Assembly (NCBI RefSeq): GCF_001645685.2
Contig: NZ_CP017080.1
Span: 2,656,001-2,720,000 of the forward strand
Reading direction: 5' to 3'
Source: Peribacillus muralis
GTDB lineage: Bacteria; Bacillota; Bacilli; Bacillales; DSM-1321
Length of the DNA: 64,000 nt
A program made the position numbers and the translations under genes. The notes under the pieces were generated by a model. That model searched no databases. It saw only the letters and a program-made list of their open reading frames with translations, and had not been told where the DNA came from. Numbering within the stretch: the stretch's first letter is position 1; each line of letters begins with the position of its first letter. Positions 15,850 through 26,093 of the stretch are shown here, one piece after another.

Positions 15850-16422
15850 TCATCCTTTTTTCAGTGATTCCCATTCATCACGTATGATTCCCATTCTGAT
15901 CGAATCATAATATATGCCATCATAATAACGGCATTTTCTCATCCTGCCTTCGATTTGCATTCCTACCTTTTCGGCAACAGCCATCATACGCGGATTGCCT
16001 GACCAAGTCGTCAGCCCAACTCGTTCAATCTCGATATTTTCAAACAAGTAGCCCATGTACAATATGAGCGCTTCCGTACCATATCCACCATTCCAATACG
16101 TTGGCTCGAAAATCGTAATTCCAATTTCAAGCCAGCGTGAAGGTTCGTGTTCCCAGTAATAAACAATGGAGCCTATTATTTGGTCATCAGTTTCAAGCAA
16201 AAGCTCTGAATAAGCCCCAACCTTTTCATCAAAGGCTTTCATCTTCATTTCTTTATCGATAAACATAGTGAAATCAACGAGCTCCAAAGGAAAATATGGT
16301 GCATCCCATTTCTTCCATTCCGGATTGGCTTCTCCATACTTCATACTCCATAAGCATTTAAGATCAGCTTCCTTCACGTTCCGTAAGCTAACTCTTTTAC
16401 CTTCAATTCGAACATCTTCCAA
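15850..16422 (-). CDS. GNAT acetyltransferase, RimJ/RimL type
   Basis: The 190-aa product is a GNAT acetyltransferase of the RimJ/RimL subclass: start VRIEGKRVSLRNVKEADLKCLW, acetyl-CoA loop PTYWNGGYGTEALIL near residue 120 and the late NPRMMAVAEKVGMQIEGRMRK motif that distinguishes the subgroup. It is similar to YoaA of B. subtilis. It probably acetylates a ribosomal or other N-terminus or a small amine; not predictable further. It is followed 32 bp upstream by the YjbQ-family gene in the same direction, so the two may be co-transcribed. Confidence 0.88.
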   Translation of the reverse strand: MEDVRIEGKRVSLRNVKEADLKCLWSMKYGEANPEWKKWDAPYFPLELVDFTMFIDKEMKMKAFDEKVGAYSELLLETDDQIIGSIVYYWEHEPSRWLEIGITIFEPTYWNGGYGTEALILYMGYLFENIEIERVGLTTWSGNPRMMAVAEKVGMQIEGRMRKCRYYDGIYYDSIRMGIIRDEWESLKKG

Positions 16423-16454
16423 TTTGTATCCTCCACTTCCGCCTAAGCTCCTTT

Positions 16455-16859
16455 TTAACGGTCAACATCCAACTTAATGAAATATTGCCTCTCTCTCGGT
16501 CCGTCGAATTCACAAAAGTACACACCCTGCCATGTTCCAAGAATTAAACTTCCTTTATGAATGATTACCTGTTGTGAAGCGCCGACTGTACTTGATTTCA
16601 AATGGGCCGCCGTATTTCCTTCCATATGTAAATCCAGTGTATGATTCCAAGGATATTGCTCATCCAATCTTCTCAGCAAATCTTTTTTGACATCAGGATC
16701 GGCATTTTCATTTATCGTAACTCCTGCAGTCGTATGCGGGCAATAAATGAGCGCGATGCCTTCTTGAATTCCGCATTCCGTGATGAAAGCCTGCACTTCG
16801 TTTGAAACATCAATCATATCATCCCTTTTTGTCGTTTTTAACGTATATTTCTTCAGCAT
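16455..16859 (-). CDS. YjbQ/YugU family protein (UPF0047)
   Basis: The 134-aa product matches the compact YjbQ family: PHTTAGVTINENADPDVKKDL with the conserved His, Glu/Asn and Asp residues, a central HMEGNTAAHLKSS with further metal-ligand His, and GTWQGVYFCEFDGPRERQ at the end. The family has weak thiamine-phosphate synthase activity in E. coli; its real role is not settled. Start ATG is preceded by a GGAGTG site. It reads into the GNAT gene 32 bp downstream. Confidence 0.9.
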   Translation of the reverse strand: MLKKYTLKTTKRDDMIDVSNEVQAFITECGIQEGIALIYCPHTTAGVTINENADPDVKKDLLRRLDEQYPWNHTLDLHMEGNTAAHLKSSTVGASQQVIIHKGSLILGTWQGVYFCEFDGPRERQYFIKLDVDR

Positions 16860-17033
16860 TCCCGTTCACTCCTTCTAGTCATTTTTATTTCTATACCCAT
16901 TCCCTTGAGACTTATGCTTTTATACCAAAAGGCAATAAAGTAAACTTATCTCTACCGATAAATTAATCAACCTTTCCTTATTGTAGTTTTCGTTTTAAAA
17001 TTGGAAATATAATGAATCAGGAGAGTGTGAATA

Positions 17034-17405
17034 ATGGACTTCCATTTTAAATCAATCGATCATTTTCAATTAGCATCCCCAAATGGTAGCGAGGACATAT
17101 CCAGGAGTTTTTATCATGGCATTTTAAAGCTACGGGAAGTCGAGAAACCCGAGACATTAAAGGCTAACGGAGGGGTATGGTTTGAAGCAGGTTCGATCAA
17201 CATCCATATTGGGACAGAGGAACCCTTCATTCCCGCCCGAAAGGCCCATCCAGCGCTGGAAATCAAAAATCTCCCGGCCCTGAAACAGCATTTAATCGAT
17301 AACGAAATATCCTTTATAGAAGACGAAAGGCTGCCTGGTGCAAACCGCATATACGTGGCGGACCCCTTCGGAAACCGTATCGAGATTTTGGAATGGAATA
17401 AATGA
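17034..17405 (+). CDS. Glyoxalase/VOC superfamily protein
   Basis: The 123-aa product is a single VOC (vicinal oxygen chelate) fold of two beta-alpha-beta-beta-beta modules. The start IDHFQLASPNG has the first metal-ligand His, a second ligand position is in HPALEI, and NRIYVADPFGNRIEILEW carries the final Glu ligand. These cover dioxygenases, lyases and fosfomycin/bleomycin resistance proteins, so the reaction cannot be given. It stands alone; the GGAGAGTG site lies about 7 nt before the ATG. Confidence 0.85.
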   Translation: MDFHFKSIDHFQLASPNGSEDISRSFYHGILKLREVEKPETLKANGGVWFEAGSINIHIGTEEPFIPARKAHPALEIKNLPALKQHLIDNEISFIEDERLPGANRIYVADPFGNRIEILEWNK

Positions 17406-17753
17406 TCCGGAACAAACCAATTCGGACCTGTTCAAATTTTAGACAAGTTCGAAATTCGTGTTATGAATAAATTCTTGGTCATCTCAGTTCATCTTAAGGT
17501 AATAAAAGGGTGAAGGGGATCATTTAGATGAACCTTTTGATGAAAGAATTTAAAACATCAAAAGACCTATAGGAGTAGCTTTAATTAAATCCTATCAAGA
17601 TCGACAGCCTTTTACAGGGAATTTCATTTGGTCAGTATTCGTTTTTATTAATACAATTTGTGTGTGCAAACCTTTTTTCATTAATAATTAGGGGGTAAAA
17701 AAGAAACAAGGACATTATGAGGACGCCAGGAAAAGGTAAACTCAAGAAGTAAT
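17406..17753. other. Intergenic stretch
   Basis: Between the VOC gene and the fru operon. A 14-codon frame starting ATG at 17528 (MNLLMKEFKTSKDL) has a GAAGGGGATC motif before it but is too short to support. Otherwise I see only the shared terminator at its end. Confidence 0.4.
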
Positions 17754-17791
17754 CAAAAAAGCGGGTCCAATCTAATTGGACCCGCTTCTTT
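17754..17791. terminator. Bidirectional terminator at the end of fruA
   Basis: A 10-bp perfect stem GCGGGTCCAA / TTGGACCCGC (17761-17770 with 17776-17785) has A-rich sequence before and T-rich sequence after, so it can work in both directions. Confidence 0.88.
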
Positions 17792-19678
17792 TCACGGCTG
17801 TTTCTTTTTCCAGACACCTAATAATAATGCAGTGATGAGAGAGCCTATTAATATGGCCAGCAAATAGAGTACAGGGTGATTGACGAGAGGGATGACGAAT
17901 ATTCCTCCATGTGGTGCAGGCAGTGTCACGTGAAAGGCCATTGACAGTGCTCCCGCAGTCGCTGCTCCAATCACACTGCTAACGATGACCCGCAATGGAT
18001 CCGCTGCAGCAAAAGGGATGGCTCCTTCAGTAATGAATGAAGCGCCCATAAAGTAATTGGTAAAGCCTGATTTCCTTTCCGTTTCACTGAATTTGCTTTT
18101 AAAGAACGTTGTTGCCAAAGCAATTCCTAGTGGCGGAACCATACCGCCTGCCATAACTGCAGCATGTGGTCCGAAGCTGGAAGCTTCAATGGCCGCTATT
18201 CCAAAGGTGAAGGCAGCTTTGTTAATCGGTCCGCCCATATCCACTGCCATCATCCCCCCAAGGATCAAGCCCAGGAATATGGCATTCGTACCTGATAAGC
18301 CTTGGAGCCAATTGGTCAAGCCTTGATTAATGGCCGTCACTGGTTCATTGATGAGAAAAATCATGATCAACCCGGTAATCAACATCCCAAATACAGGATA
18401 TAGCAGTACCGGTTTTATTCCTTCAAGAGTATGGGGTAGCTTGGAAAACACTTTCTTTAAAAGCAATACGACATAACCAGCAAGGAAACCGGCAATCAGA
18501 CCGCCAAGAAAACCGGCATTGGCCTGTGCGGCCAATAGCCCCCCGACCATACCAGGAGCAAAGCCTGGTCGATCGGCTATACTCGAAGCAATGAAACCGG
18601 CAAGGATTGGAACAAGCAAGAAGAAGGCACCATTTCCCCCTCCAATATCGCTTAATGCTTTGGCAAGGGGATTATACTGTGGGTTTGCCGGATCGGCTGC
18701 CTCGATTCCAAAAAAGAAAGAAAGCGCAATCAAGATTCCGCCACCTACTACAAATGGGAGCATATTACTTACCCCATTCATCAAGTGCTTGTAAATCCCT
18801 AGACCGCTTTTAGAGTCAGCTTCGTTGCTTTTATCTTTGTCAGATCCTTTGTAAACAGGCGCATCCTGCTTTATCGCTCTAGTCAACAGTTCTTCGGTCT
18901 TCCGGATACCTTGGGCAACCGGAACGATTATCACGTGCTTCCCATTAAAACGATCCATCTCGACCTGTTTATCAGCGGCAACGATAATCGCATCCGCCTC
19001 AGCTATTTCAGCAGCGGTCAATGCATTCTTGATGCCAGTCGAGCCATTCGTTTCCACTTTAAAGTCGATTCCCATTTCCTTCGCTTTCGCCTTGAGCGCA
19101 TCCGCTGCCATATAGGTGTGGGCAATCCCGGTCGGGCAGGCTGTAACGGCGAGGACCTTGCCATTTTTATGGACACTTCCGCTTTCAGTCGCATGCAGTT
19201 CTTTCTCTTCTGCTGCATCGGCTTCCATTTCTTTTTGGTTGATGATTTCAATTATTTCCTCACCGGTGGAAGCGGAGATCAAGCTGGCTCTAAATTGTTC
19301 ATCCATTAATAATGAGGATAGACGAGAAAGTGTTTCCAGGTGATCCGCATTCGCTCCGTCACTTGCTGCAATCATGAAGAACAAATGTGAGGGCATGCCA
19401 TCTAGCGATTCATAATCGACACCGTTTACGGATTTTCCAAAACATATGGCAGGTACCTTCACAGCACTCGTTTTAGCATGTGGAATTGCAATTCCTTCTC
19501 CAATTCCTGTCGTGCTCTGTTCTTCACGTTTTAAGATGGCAGCCTTGAATGCCCCCACATCGTTTAAGCGGTCGGCATCCGCCAACTTCCCTGACAATTC
19601 ATCAATGACAGCTTGCTTTGAAACACTTTGAAGGTCGATGATGATTGTATCCAATTTCAACAAGTCCGTGATTTTCAT
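17792..19678 (-). CDS. fruA: PTS fructose-specific EIIABC
   Basis: The 628-aa protein imports fructose and releases fructose 1-phosphate. Domain order is EIIA (1-145; phospho-His at about 67 in IPHAKT), EIIB (about 172-270; phospho-Cys at about 181 in TACPTGIAHTYMA) and EIIC (about 300-628; ten hydrophobic segments, with the GxxGGPxNKxA-like DMGGPINKAAF and ITEGAIPFAA loops). Length and order match B. subtilis FruA. It starts 4 bp after fruK and is the last gene of fruRKA. Confidence 0.96.
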   Translation of the reverse strand: MKITDLLKLDTIIIDLQSVSKQAVIDELSGKLADADRLNDVGAFKAAILKREEQSTTGIGEGIAIPHAKTSAVKVPAICFGKSVNGVDYESLDGMPSHLFFMIAASDGANADHLETLSRLSSLLMDEQFRASLISASTGEEIIEIINQKEMEADAAEEKELHATESGSVHKNGKVLAVTACPTGIAHTYMAADALKAKAKEMGIDFKVETNGSTGIKNALTAAEIAEADAIIVAADKQVEMDRFNGKHVIIVPVAQGIRKTEELLTRAIKQDAPVYKGSDKDKSNEADSKSGLGIYKHLMNGVSNMLPFVVGGGILIALSFFFGIEAADPANPQYNPLAKALSDIGGGNGAFFLLVPILAGFIASSIADRPGFAPGMVGGLLAAQANAGFLGGLIAGFLAGYVVLLLKKVFSKLPHTLEGIKPVLLYPVFGMLITGLIMIFLINEPVTAINQGLTNWLQGLSGTNAIFLGLILGGMMAVDMGGPINKAAFTFGIAAIEASSFGPHAAVMAGGMVPPLGIALATTFFKSKFSETERKSGFTNYFMGASFITEGAIPFAAADPLRVIVSSVIGAATAGALSMAFHVTLPAPHGGIFVIPLVNHPVLYLLAILIGSLITALLLGVWKKKQP

Positions 19679-19682
19679 AGAG

Positions 19683-20603
19683 TCAGCCTCCTGTTAGTAG
19701 ATTGATATCGATTTGAGGTAATAATTCTTCTATTTTATCCAATGTCCCAAGATCGGATGAAAAGGCTGTAGCACTTCCTGACGCAAGACTGAAGCGAAAG
19801 GCAGCTAAGAGATCGCCGGTCTTTTCATAGGTTCCGATGAACCCTGCCACCATGGAATCACCGGCTCCGACAGAGTTGATGACTTTTCCCTTCGGCACAT
19901 TGGCCGAATAGCACTGTCCTTTTGAGCAAAGAACGGCACCCTCTCCTGCCATGGAAACGATTACGTTTTGAGCCCCTTTATCAATCAATTTATTCCCATA
20001 CTCAACAGCATCGGCAACCGTTTTGATTTCGGTACCAAATAGCTCGCCCAGTTCATGATGATTGGGTTTTATTAAAAATGGCCGATGTAAAAGGACATTC
20101 AGTAATTCCTTCCCGCTCGTATCCACCACCACTTTAATGCCGTTAGCAGAACAAGTTTCTGCCAAAGCTGCATATACATCCGCAGGGACGCTTGAAGGGA
20201 TGCTGCCAGACAAAATGAGGATATCACCATTTTCCAATTGCTCGATTTGATTGAATAATTGTTGATAATTTCCTTTTGAAATGGTAGGACCCTGACTGTT
20301 TATTTCAGTCTCGACTCCTGTTTTCAACTTAATGTTAATTCTTGTATCCCCTGCAATTTCCGTAAAATCTGTGTAAATCTCTTCTTGCTTTAAAAACCGT
20401 TTGACGAAATCACCCGTTTGGCCGCCTATAAAACCTAAGGCCGTCGTATCATTTCCAAGCCTTTTAAGAACTCGGGAAACGTTGATTCCTTTACCACCGG
20501 GAAATTTTGCGTCATAAGAAGTCCGATTCACCCTACCAATTTGAAAGCTATCCACCTCTACCAAATAATCGATGGATGGATTGAGCGTTACTGTATAAAT
20601 CAT
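19683..20603 (-). CDS. fruK: 1-phosphofructokinase
   Basis: The 306-aa PfkB-family kinase turns fructose 1-phosphate into fructose 1,6-bisphosphate. PfkB signature 1 is PGGKGINVSRVLKRLG near residue 35 and signature 2 is NSVGAGDSMVAGF near 245, with the catalytic Asp of GAGDS. The start overlaps the end of fruR by 4 bp (ATGA) and fruA follows after 4 bp, so the three are translated as one operon. Confidence 0.96.
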   Translation of the reverse strand: MIYTVTLNPSIDYLVEVDSFQIGRVNRTSYDAKFPGGKGINVSRVLKRLGNDTTALGFIGGQTGDFVKRFLKQEEIYTDFTEIAGDTRINIKLKTGVETEINSQGPTISKGNYQQLFNQIEQLENGDILILSGSIPSSVPADVYAALAETCSANGIKVVVDTSGKELLNVLLHRPFLIKPNHHELGELFGTEIKTVADAVEYGNKLIDKGAQNVIVSMAGEGAVLCSKGQCYSANVPKGKVINSVGAGDSMVAGFIGTYEKTGDLLAAFRFSLASGSATAFSSDLGTLDKIEELLPQIDINLLTGG

Positions 20604-21364
20604 GAAGTGGTCACAACCTTTACCTTTGGATTTTTTTGGAGCTGAGCAACAGCTTCTTCACCGTTGCCATCCGTTATGATGATGGCATCGCTTACATCCG
20701 CTACCTTTGCAAATGTCGCTTCATTCAACTTGGAGCTGTCACAAAGTACGTACGTTTCATTAGAGAGACTGATTGCCAGCTTCTTCAATAAGGCTTCTTC
20801 CGGATCCGGAGTTGTGAAACCAAGCTCTTGATGGATGCCATTCATTCCCAAGAAACATTTATCGAATCTGTATTCATTCAAAAATTGTCCGGCATTGCTT
20901 CCGATAACCGCATTAGTTGAGAATTTTATTGTACCGCCCACTAGAACGGTTTTAATTTCCAGCTCGATCAGCTTCGGGATATGCATGAGTCCATTTGTCA
21001 TGACCGTCACATTCTTCTCTTTTAAAAAAGGAATCATTTCTGCCGTGGTTGTACCTGCATCAAGGTAAATGCAATCATTTTTCTCGATGTATGACGATGC
21101 CCGCTTTGCTATGAGCTGCTTTTCAGCTCTTGCTTTGTTTTGCTTTTCGATCGTGGTAGGCTCAAGACCTTTTCTTTGAAGTAAGGAAGCCCCGCCATGC
21201 ACACGTTTCAACAGCTTCATTTCTTCGAGCTGCACTAAATCCCTTCGAATCGTCGACTCTGAAGCCTGGAGCTGATCTACAAGCTCCTGCAGCTTTACCG
21301 TTCCATGTTTTTTTAGAATCGAAATGATGAATTCATGCCTTTCAGTCGTTAACAATCCGTCCAC
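20600..21364 (-). CDS. fruR: DeoR-family repressor of the fructose operon
   Basis: The 254-aa protein has an N-terminal DeoR winged helix (RHEFIISILKKHGTVKLQELVDQLQASESTIRRDLVQLEE, given here as a motif at residues 8-46) and a C-terminal sugar-phosphate sensing domain (about 75-250) with YLDAGTTT and the TDPEEA...K loop. The effector is expected to be fructose 1-phosphate. The upstream region holds several CATTCAT / GTTCAT-like direct repeats (21433-21480) that may be its operators. First gene of fruRKA. Confidence 0.93.
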   Translation of the reverse strand: MDGLLTTERHEFIISILKKHGTVKLQELVDQLQASESTIRRDLVQLEEMKLLKRVHGGASLLQRKGLEPTTIEKQNKARAEKQLIAKRASSYIEKNDCIYLDAGTTTAEMIPFLKEKNVTVMTNGLMHIPKLIELEIKTVLVGGTIKFSTNAVIGSNAGQFLNEYRFDKCFLGMNGIHQELGFTTPDPEEALLKKLAISLSNETYVLCDSSKLNEATFAKVADVSDAIIITDGNGEEAVAQLQKNPKVKVVTTS

Positions 21365-21429
21365 CTCACTTTAATATCATCATCATATATGAAAACACCA
21401 AAACAATCAATCAAAAACATTTAAAATTA

Positions 21430-21482
21430 TTCAAATTCATTCATATCACCTCAAAATTCGTTCATAAACATTCATATTATAG
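21430..21482 (-). promoter_or_regulatory. Candidate FruR operator repeats
   Basis: Repeated motifs TTCATTCATAT, TTCGTTCATAA and CATTCATATT (plus-strand reading) occur about 70-120 bp upstream of fruR. DeoR regulators often bind short direct repeats near their own promoter, but no footprint consensus could be checked. Confidence 0.35.
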
Positions 21483-21553
21483 AAAATTCTATTCATTCAA
21501 GCTTGATGTCTCTATTTTTTTCTCCTATAAAAATAACGATATATTCTTTCACG

Positions 21554-21588
21554 CAAAAAAACCTCCGTCATATGACAGAGGTTTTTTT
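21554..21588. terminator. Bidirectional terminator after odhB
   Basis: An AAAAACCTC.GTCA/TGAC.GAGGTTTTT hairpin has A-rich 5' and T-rich 3' flanks. It sits 14 bp from the odhB stop. Confidence 0.9.
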
Positions 21589-21601
21589 ATCATTTTATTT
21601 G

Positions 21602-22873
21602 TTACCCTTGAAGTAAAAGTTGTTCAGGATCTTCAAGCATATCTTTGATGGCCACTAAGAAGCCAACTGCTTCTTTACCATCAACGATACGGTGATCGTA
21701 TGATAATGCAAGGTACATCATCGGTCTGTTTTCGATTTGATCTCCAACAGCGATTGGGCGTGTCTTAATTGTATGCATTCCCAAAATCCCGACTTGCGGG
21801 GCGTTCAAGATCGGTGTTGATAATAGGGAACCGAAAGTACCGCCGTTTGTGATGGTGAAAGTACCACCTGATAAATCAGAAAGACCTAATTTATTACTAC
21901 GCGCTTTAACAGCTAAATCCGAAATGTTCTTTTCAATTTCAGCAAAGCTTTTACGGTCTGCATCCCTTACAACAGGAACGACTAAACCTTCATCAGTCGA
22001 TACAGCTACACCGATATCGTAAAAGTTCTTTTTCAAGATATGGTCGCCTTTGATTTCTGCATTCAATAGCGGATATTTTTTCAAAGCGCCAATGACTGCT
22101 TTAGTGAAGAATGACATGAAGCCAAGTTTAACATCATTCGCTTTGACGAATGAATCTTTATGGCGGCTGCGCAATTCCATGACTGCAGAAAGGTCCACTT
22201 CATTAAAAGTTGTAAGCATGGCTGCTTCGGATTGTACTTGAACCAGACGCTTTGCAATGGTTTGACGACGGCGAGTCATTTTGACCACTTCAATACGGTC
22301 ATCATTCACTTCAACAGGTGCTGCGGCTTGTTTAGCTGCAGGCGCTGTATTTGTTGCTGCTGCAGGTGCTGCTGGCGCATTGCTTGCAGCTTCTACATCC
22401 TGAACACGTACACGGCCTAGCGGATCGGCTACAGGCACTTGAGACAAGTCAATTCCTTTTTCACGAGCCAATTTTCTTGCAGCTGGTGAAGCAATAACTT
22501 GTTGAGTGGATGATGCATCTTTCGTTTCTGCTTTACCTTTTGCAGGAGCGGCTTGTTCCTTTTTGGCTGGCTCGGCTTTTGCTTCCTTAGCTTCTTCTGC
22601 TTTTGGAGCTTCCGCTTTAGGAGCTGCTGCAGCTGATCCATTCTCATCGACGATGGCGATTGCTTGTCCAACTTGGACAGTGTCGCCTTCTTCTGCTAAA
22701 TGTTCAGAAAGTGTACCCGTATAATCTGAAATGATTTCTACGTTTACTTTGTCCGTTTCCAGTTCAAGGACATATTCTCCTTTTTCAACGTGGTCACCGG
22801 GTTGTTTTAACCATTGCGCAATAGATCCTTCAGATATCGATTCAGCTAATTCAGGTACTTTTACTTCAGCCAT
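21602..22873 (-). CDS. odhB: Dihydrolipoyllysine succinyltransferase (E2 of 2-oxoglutarate dehydrogenase)
   Basis: This E2 subunit carries succinyl groups from OdhA to CoA in the TCA cycle. The lipoyl domain is at residues 1-78 with the lipoyl Lys in [10 protein letters not shown]; an Ala/Pro/Lys-rich linker follows; a small E1/E3-binding domain is near residues 125-165 ([20 protein letters not shown]); the catalytic domain has [12 protein letters not shown] with the active His near the C-terminus. The true start is ATG at 22873 ([13 protein letters not shown]), since GAGGGGGAG lies 8 nt upstream; a longer frame to 22891 would read into odhA. It begins 1 bp after the odhA stop. Confidence 0.96.
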   Translation of the reverse strand: MAEVKVPELAESISEGSIAQWLKQPGDHVEKGEYVLELETDKVNVEIISDYTGTLSEHLAEEGDTVQVGQAIAIVDENGSAAAAPKAEAPKAEEAKEAKAEPAKKEQAAPAKGKAETKDASSTQQVIASPAARKLAREKGIDLSQVPVADPLGRVRVQDVEAASNAPAAPAAATNTAPAAKQAAAPVEVNDDRIEVVKMTRRRQTIAKRLVQVQSEAAMLTTFNEVDLSAVMELRSRHKDSFVKANDVKLGFMSFFTKAVIGALKKYPLLNAEIKGDHILKKNFYDIGVAVSTDEGLVVPVVRDADRKSFAEIEKNISDLAVKARSNKLGLSDLSGGTFTITNGGTFGSLLSTPILNAPQVGILGMHTIKTRPIAVGDQIENRPMMYLALSYDHRIVDGKEAVGFLVAIKDMLEDPEQLLLQG

Positions 22874-22874
22874 T

Positions 22875-25727
22875 TTATTTCTCCCCCTCATTATTGCGTG
22901 TGATCGCTTGAGTCATAATCCGTTGTTGTTCATTTTTATGGACAAGTGGATCTCCCTCAGCCGGGCTTGATCTGCGTTTCCTTCCGATATATGTGACGGA
23001 AAGGTTACGAGGAGCCGCTGCATTAAGGCGTGGTTCAACAAATGTCCAAGCCCCCATATTTTTAGGTTCTTCTTGAGCCCAGAAGATTTCTTTCAGGTTT
23101 GTATATTTTTTCAACGCTTCTTGAACCCCAGTGAATGGGAATGGGTAAATCTCTTCGATACTGATGATTTGCAGCCATTCCGTATTTTTTTCAGCTGCCG
23201 CTTTTTCACGAAGTTCAACAGCCAACTTACCGGTTGCGAAGACAATGCGTTCAACCGATTTAGGTTTTTTGCCTAACGCCTTCGTTTCCATGAACGATTC
23301 AAACGAACCTTCGCTGAATTCCGAAGATGCAGAAGCCATCACTTGGTTACGAAGCATGCTCTTCGGTGTCATGATGACAAGCGGGCGTACTTGCTCTTGA
23401 TCCAAAATCTTAGCTTGTCTTCTAAGGATATGGAAGTATTGAGCTGCCGAACTTAAGTTGGCAACGGTCCAGTTGTTCTCAGCCGCCAATTGCAGGAAAC
23501 GTTCAAGGCGTGCACTTGAGTGCTCTGGTCCTTGTCCTTCATATCCGTGCGGAAGCAGCATGACAAGTCCTGATTTCTGACCCCATTTTGCACGGCCGGC
23601 AGCGATGAATTGATCAAAGATGACTTGTGCAGTATTGGCGAAATCCCCGAATTGCCCTTCCCATAGTACCAGTGTTTCAGGCGCGAATACGTTATACCCA
23701 TATTCATACGCTAAAACTGCCGTTTCAGTCAGCGGGCTGTTATGGACAGCGAAAGAAGCTTTGGCCATTTCAAGTGTGTGAAGTGGTGAATAAGTTTTTC
23801 CATTCACACTGTCATGTAACATGATATTACGCTGAGCGAATGTTCCGCGCTCTGAATCTTGCCCTGTCAAGCGAATTGGCGTAGCATCGTTCAAAATGGT
23901 CGCAAATGCTAGCGTTTCGGCATGAGCCCAATCAATTTTACCCTCAGGTGCAAAGGAATCCAAGCGACGTGACAAGATCTTTCCTAATTTCTTATTAGGA
24001 GTGAATCCTTCCGGCCACTGAACAAGTTCTTCGTTGATCGAAACCAGTTCTTGCTTCGGAACTCCTGTCTCGATGGTCGGAATTCCTTTTTCGATGATGC
24101 CAGGAGGGTTACACTCTTTAGAAGCTTCTGGTTTGTTTCCAGAAATTTTCGCATAGGCGTCGGCAAGCCTTGTATCCACTTGCTCTGCGATAGCTTTCAC
24201 TTCTTCTTCCGTGAACTCACCAGAATGAATCAGCTTGTTCCCATAAAGGTCTTTGACTGTTTTATGCTTATGGATCAAAGCATACATTTCAGGTTGAGTC
24301 ACCAACGGCTCATCCATTTCGTTATGGCCGAAACGTCTATAACCGATCAAATCGATCAAGAAATCTTTTTTATATTTCTCACGGTATTGGTTAGCAAGGT
24401 TCACTGCAGCGATACATGCTTCAGGATCATCCGCATTCACATGCACGATCGGCACTTCAAAGCCTTTAGCCAAATCACTGGCATATTTGGTTGAACGTGA
24501 ATCTTCACTTTCCGTTGTAAAACCAATCATGTTATTGGCGATGATATGGATGGCACCACCAACTTGATATCCGCGTAAACGGCTTAAGTTGAATGTTTCC
24601 GGTACAATTCCCTCACCTGGGAACGCTGCATCACCATGTATCAGGATGGCTAGTGACTTGGAAATATCCTGTGCTGGGAATCCCTTTGCCGAACGGTCTT
24701 CTTGTGCCGCACGGGAATACCCTTCCACGATTGGACCGACTACTTCCAAGTGACTAGGGTTATTGGCAAGAGTGATTCTTGCTTTTTGTATGTTGGCTTT
24801 GGTGATTTGCTTATCAAGACCTAAATGATACTTGACATCACCTGTCCACCCATTGTTAATCCCTGTCGAACCTTCGGAAGGAACCAAATCTTTATTTGGC
24901 GAATGTTGAAATTCCGAGAAGATGACTTCATATGGCTTGCCTAGTACATGTGCAAGCACATTCAAGCGTCCGCGGTGGGCCATGGCGATATTTACATTAC
25001 CTGTTCCGTTTTGGACCGTCTGTGAAATCATTTCATCTAGGATAGGCACTAATATATCTAGACCTTCTATAGAAAAACGTTTTTGGCCGACATATGTGCG
25101 GTGAAGGAATTTTTCAAACCCTTCCACCTCATTCAGCCGTTTTAGTAACAGTTCTCTTTTCTCTTTAGTCACTTCCGGGAACATGCTTCCGGATTCGACC
25201 ATATCTGTAAGCCATTGCTTTTCTTCCAAGTCATTAACATGGTGAAATTCAAAGGCTATCGTTTTTGTATAAAGTTGTTTAAGGTATTGTACGGCATCGT
25301 ATCCGTCTTTTACGTCCTTTGGTGATTCTGGACAAATAAAGTCAGCCGGTATCTTTCTTAAGTCATCTGCAGTTAAGCCGTATTTTTCAAAGTGAATTTG
25401 TTCAGTATCCAGTGCTTCTTCTTTTAAAGGATAAATGTTCGCAGCAAGATGTCCGTAAGCGCGGATGTTTTCCGCTAGCTTCACTGCAGACATAATTTTC
25501 TTCATTGGAAGAACTTCTCCAGTTTGTACAATTGGTGCACTTCCGATTGTCGTTTCTGCCGATACATCGAATGAAGGAGGACCTGATACTTCAAAAAAGT
25601 TTTTCAGCTCCGGATCTACTTCTTCCGGATTGGCTTGAAATAGATCGTATTGCTCCATGACATACCCAAGGTTTGGACCTGAAAAAGCTCTCCATGGGTC
25701 GTATGCCTTAGCATCCTTGATGGTCAT
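22875..25727 (-). CDS. odhA: 2-oxoglutarate dehydrogenase E1
   Basis: The 950-aa thiamine-diphosphate enzyme decarboxylates 2-oxoglutarate in the TCA cycle. Visible features are the N-terminal [20 protein letters not shown], the [18 protein letters not shown] motif, the ThDP site [18 protein letters not shown], and [17 protein letters not shown], with the pyrimidine-site region [16 protein letters not shown] near the end. I choose ATG at 25727 because GGGGGT lies 8 nt upstream; a frame extending to 25766 has a worse site. A CcpA-like box lies about 140 bp upstream. Confidence 0.96.
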   Translation of the reverse strand: MTIKDAKAYDPWRAFSGPNLGYVMEQYDLFQANPEEVDPELKNFFEVSGPPSFDVSAETTIGSAPIVQTGEVLPMKKIMSAVKLAENIRAYGHLAANIYPLKEEALDTEQIHFEKYGLTADDLRKIPADFICPESPKDVKDGYDAVQYLKQLYTKTIAFEFHHVNDLEEKQWLTDMVESGSMFPEVTKEKRELLLKRLNEVEGFEKFLHRTYVGQKRFSIEGLDILVPILDEMISQTVQNGTGNVNIAMAHRGRLNVLAHVLGKPYEVIFSEFQHSPNKDLVPSEGSTGINNGWTGDVKYHLGLDKQITKANIQKARITLANNPSHLEVVGPIVEGYSRAAQEDRSAKGFPAQDISKSLAILIHGDAAFPGEGIVPETFNLSRLRGYQVGGAIHIIANNMIGFTTESEDSRSTKYASDLAKGFEVPIVHVNADDPEACIAAVNLANQYREKYKKDFLIDLIGYRRFGHNEMDEPLVTQPEMYALIHKHKTVKDLYGNKLIHSGEFTEEEVKAIAEQVDTRLADAYAKISGNKPEASKECNPPGIIEKGIPTIETGVPKQELVSINEELVQWPEGFTPNKKLGKILSRRLDSFAPEGKIDWAHAETLAFATILNDATPIRLTGQDSERGTFAQRNIMLHDSVNGKTYSPLHTLEMAKASFAVHNSPLTETAVLAYEYGYNVFAPETLVLWEGQFGDFANTAQVIFDQFIAAGRAKWGQKSGLVMLLPHGYEGQGPEHSSARLERFLQLAAENNWTVANLSSAAQYFHILRRQAKILDQEQVRPLVIMTPKSMLRNQVMASASSEFSEGSFESFMETKALGKKPKSVERIVFATGKLAVELREKAAAEKNTEWLQIISIEEIYPFPFTGVQEALKKYTNLKEIFWAQEEPKNMGAWTFVEPRLNAAAPRNLSVTYIGRKRRSSPAEGDPLVHKNEQQRIMTQAITRNNEGEK

Positions 25728-26093
25728 TTTTGTAAACCCCCAAATTTCTCTCATAATTTTTTTCAATTCGTTTTATCCATCCCCAAATTTCTTTCTTCTA
25801 ACTATTCGCCAAATATATGAATGATAATTAATTAACTTTGGTCATGAATAATAAAATTTTAAAGGATAAAACGTTTTCAGATGTTATATTAACATGTTTT
25901 TGTCGAAATATCCAAAGGTTAAACCACTTTATGCAACCTTTTTGCAACTATATTTCTGCTTAATTCGTCATTATGCGCCTTTAATTGACTTTTTTGCTCA
26001 TTAAAGTCTTTTTTCGCTAAAAAAAGATTTACGTATTTTCGTATATTCGATTGCCGGAGGGTCTATTTAACCAGGCGGAAAAACCCTTAAAAA
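25728..26093. other. odhA promoter region and flank
   Basis: About 365 bp without a gene. On the minus strand TTGGAT, 18 nt, TAATAT is a possible promoter, directly followed by the cre-like box at 25866-25879. The remainder (25930-26090) is AT-rich with A/T tracts; no clear terminator for either neighbour. Confidence 0.4.
25866..25879 (-). promoter_or_regulatory. cre-like (CcpA) site upstream of odhAB
   Basis: TGAAAACGTTTTAT on the minus strand matches the catabolite-responsive element TGWAANCGNTNWCA except at the last two positions. odhAB is catabolite repressed in B. subtilis. It lies downstream of the candidate promoter, where it could act as a roadblock. Confidence 0.45.
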
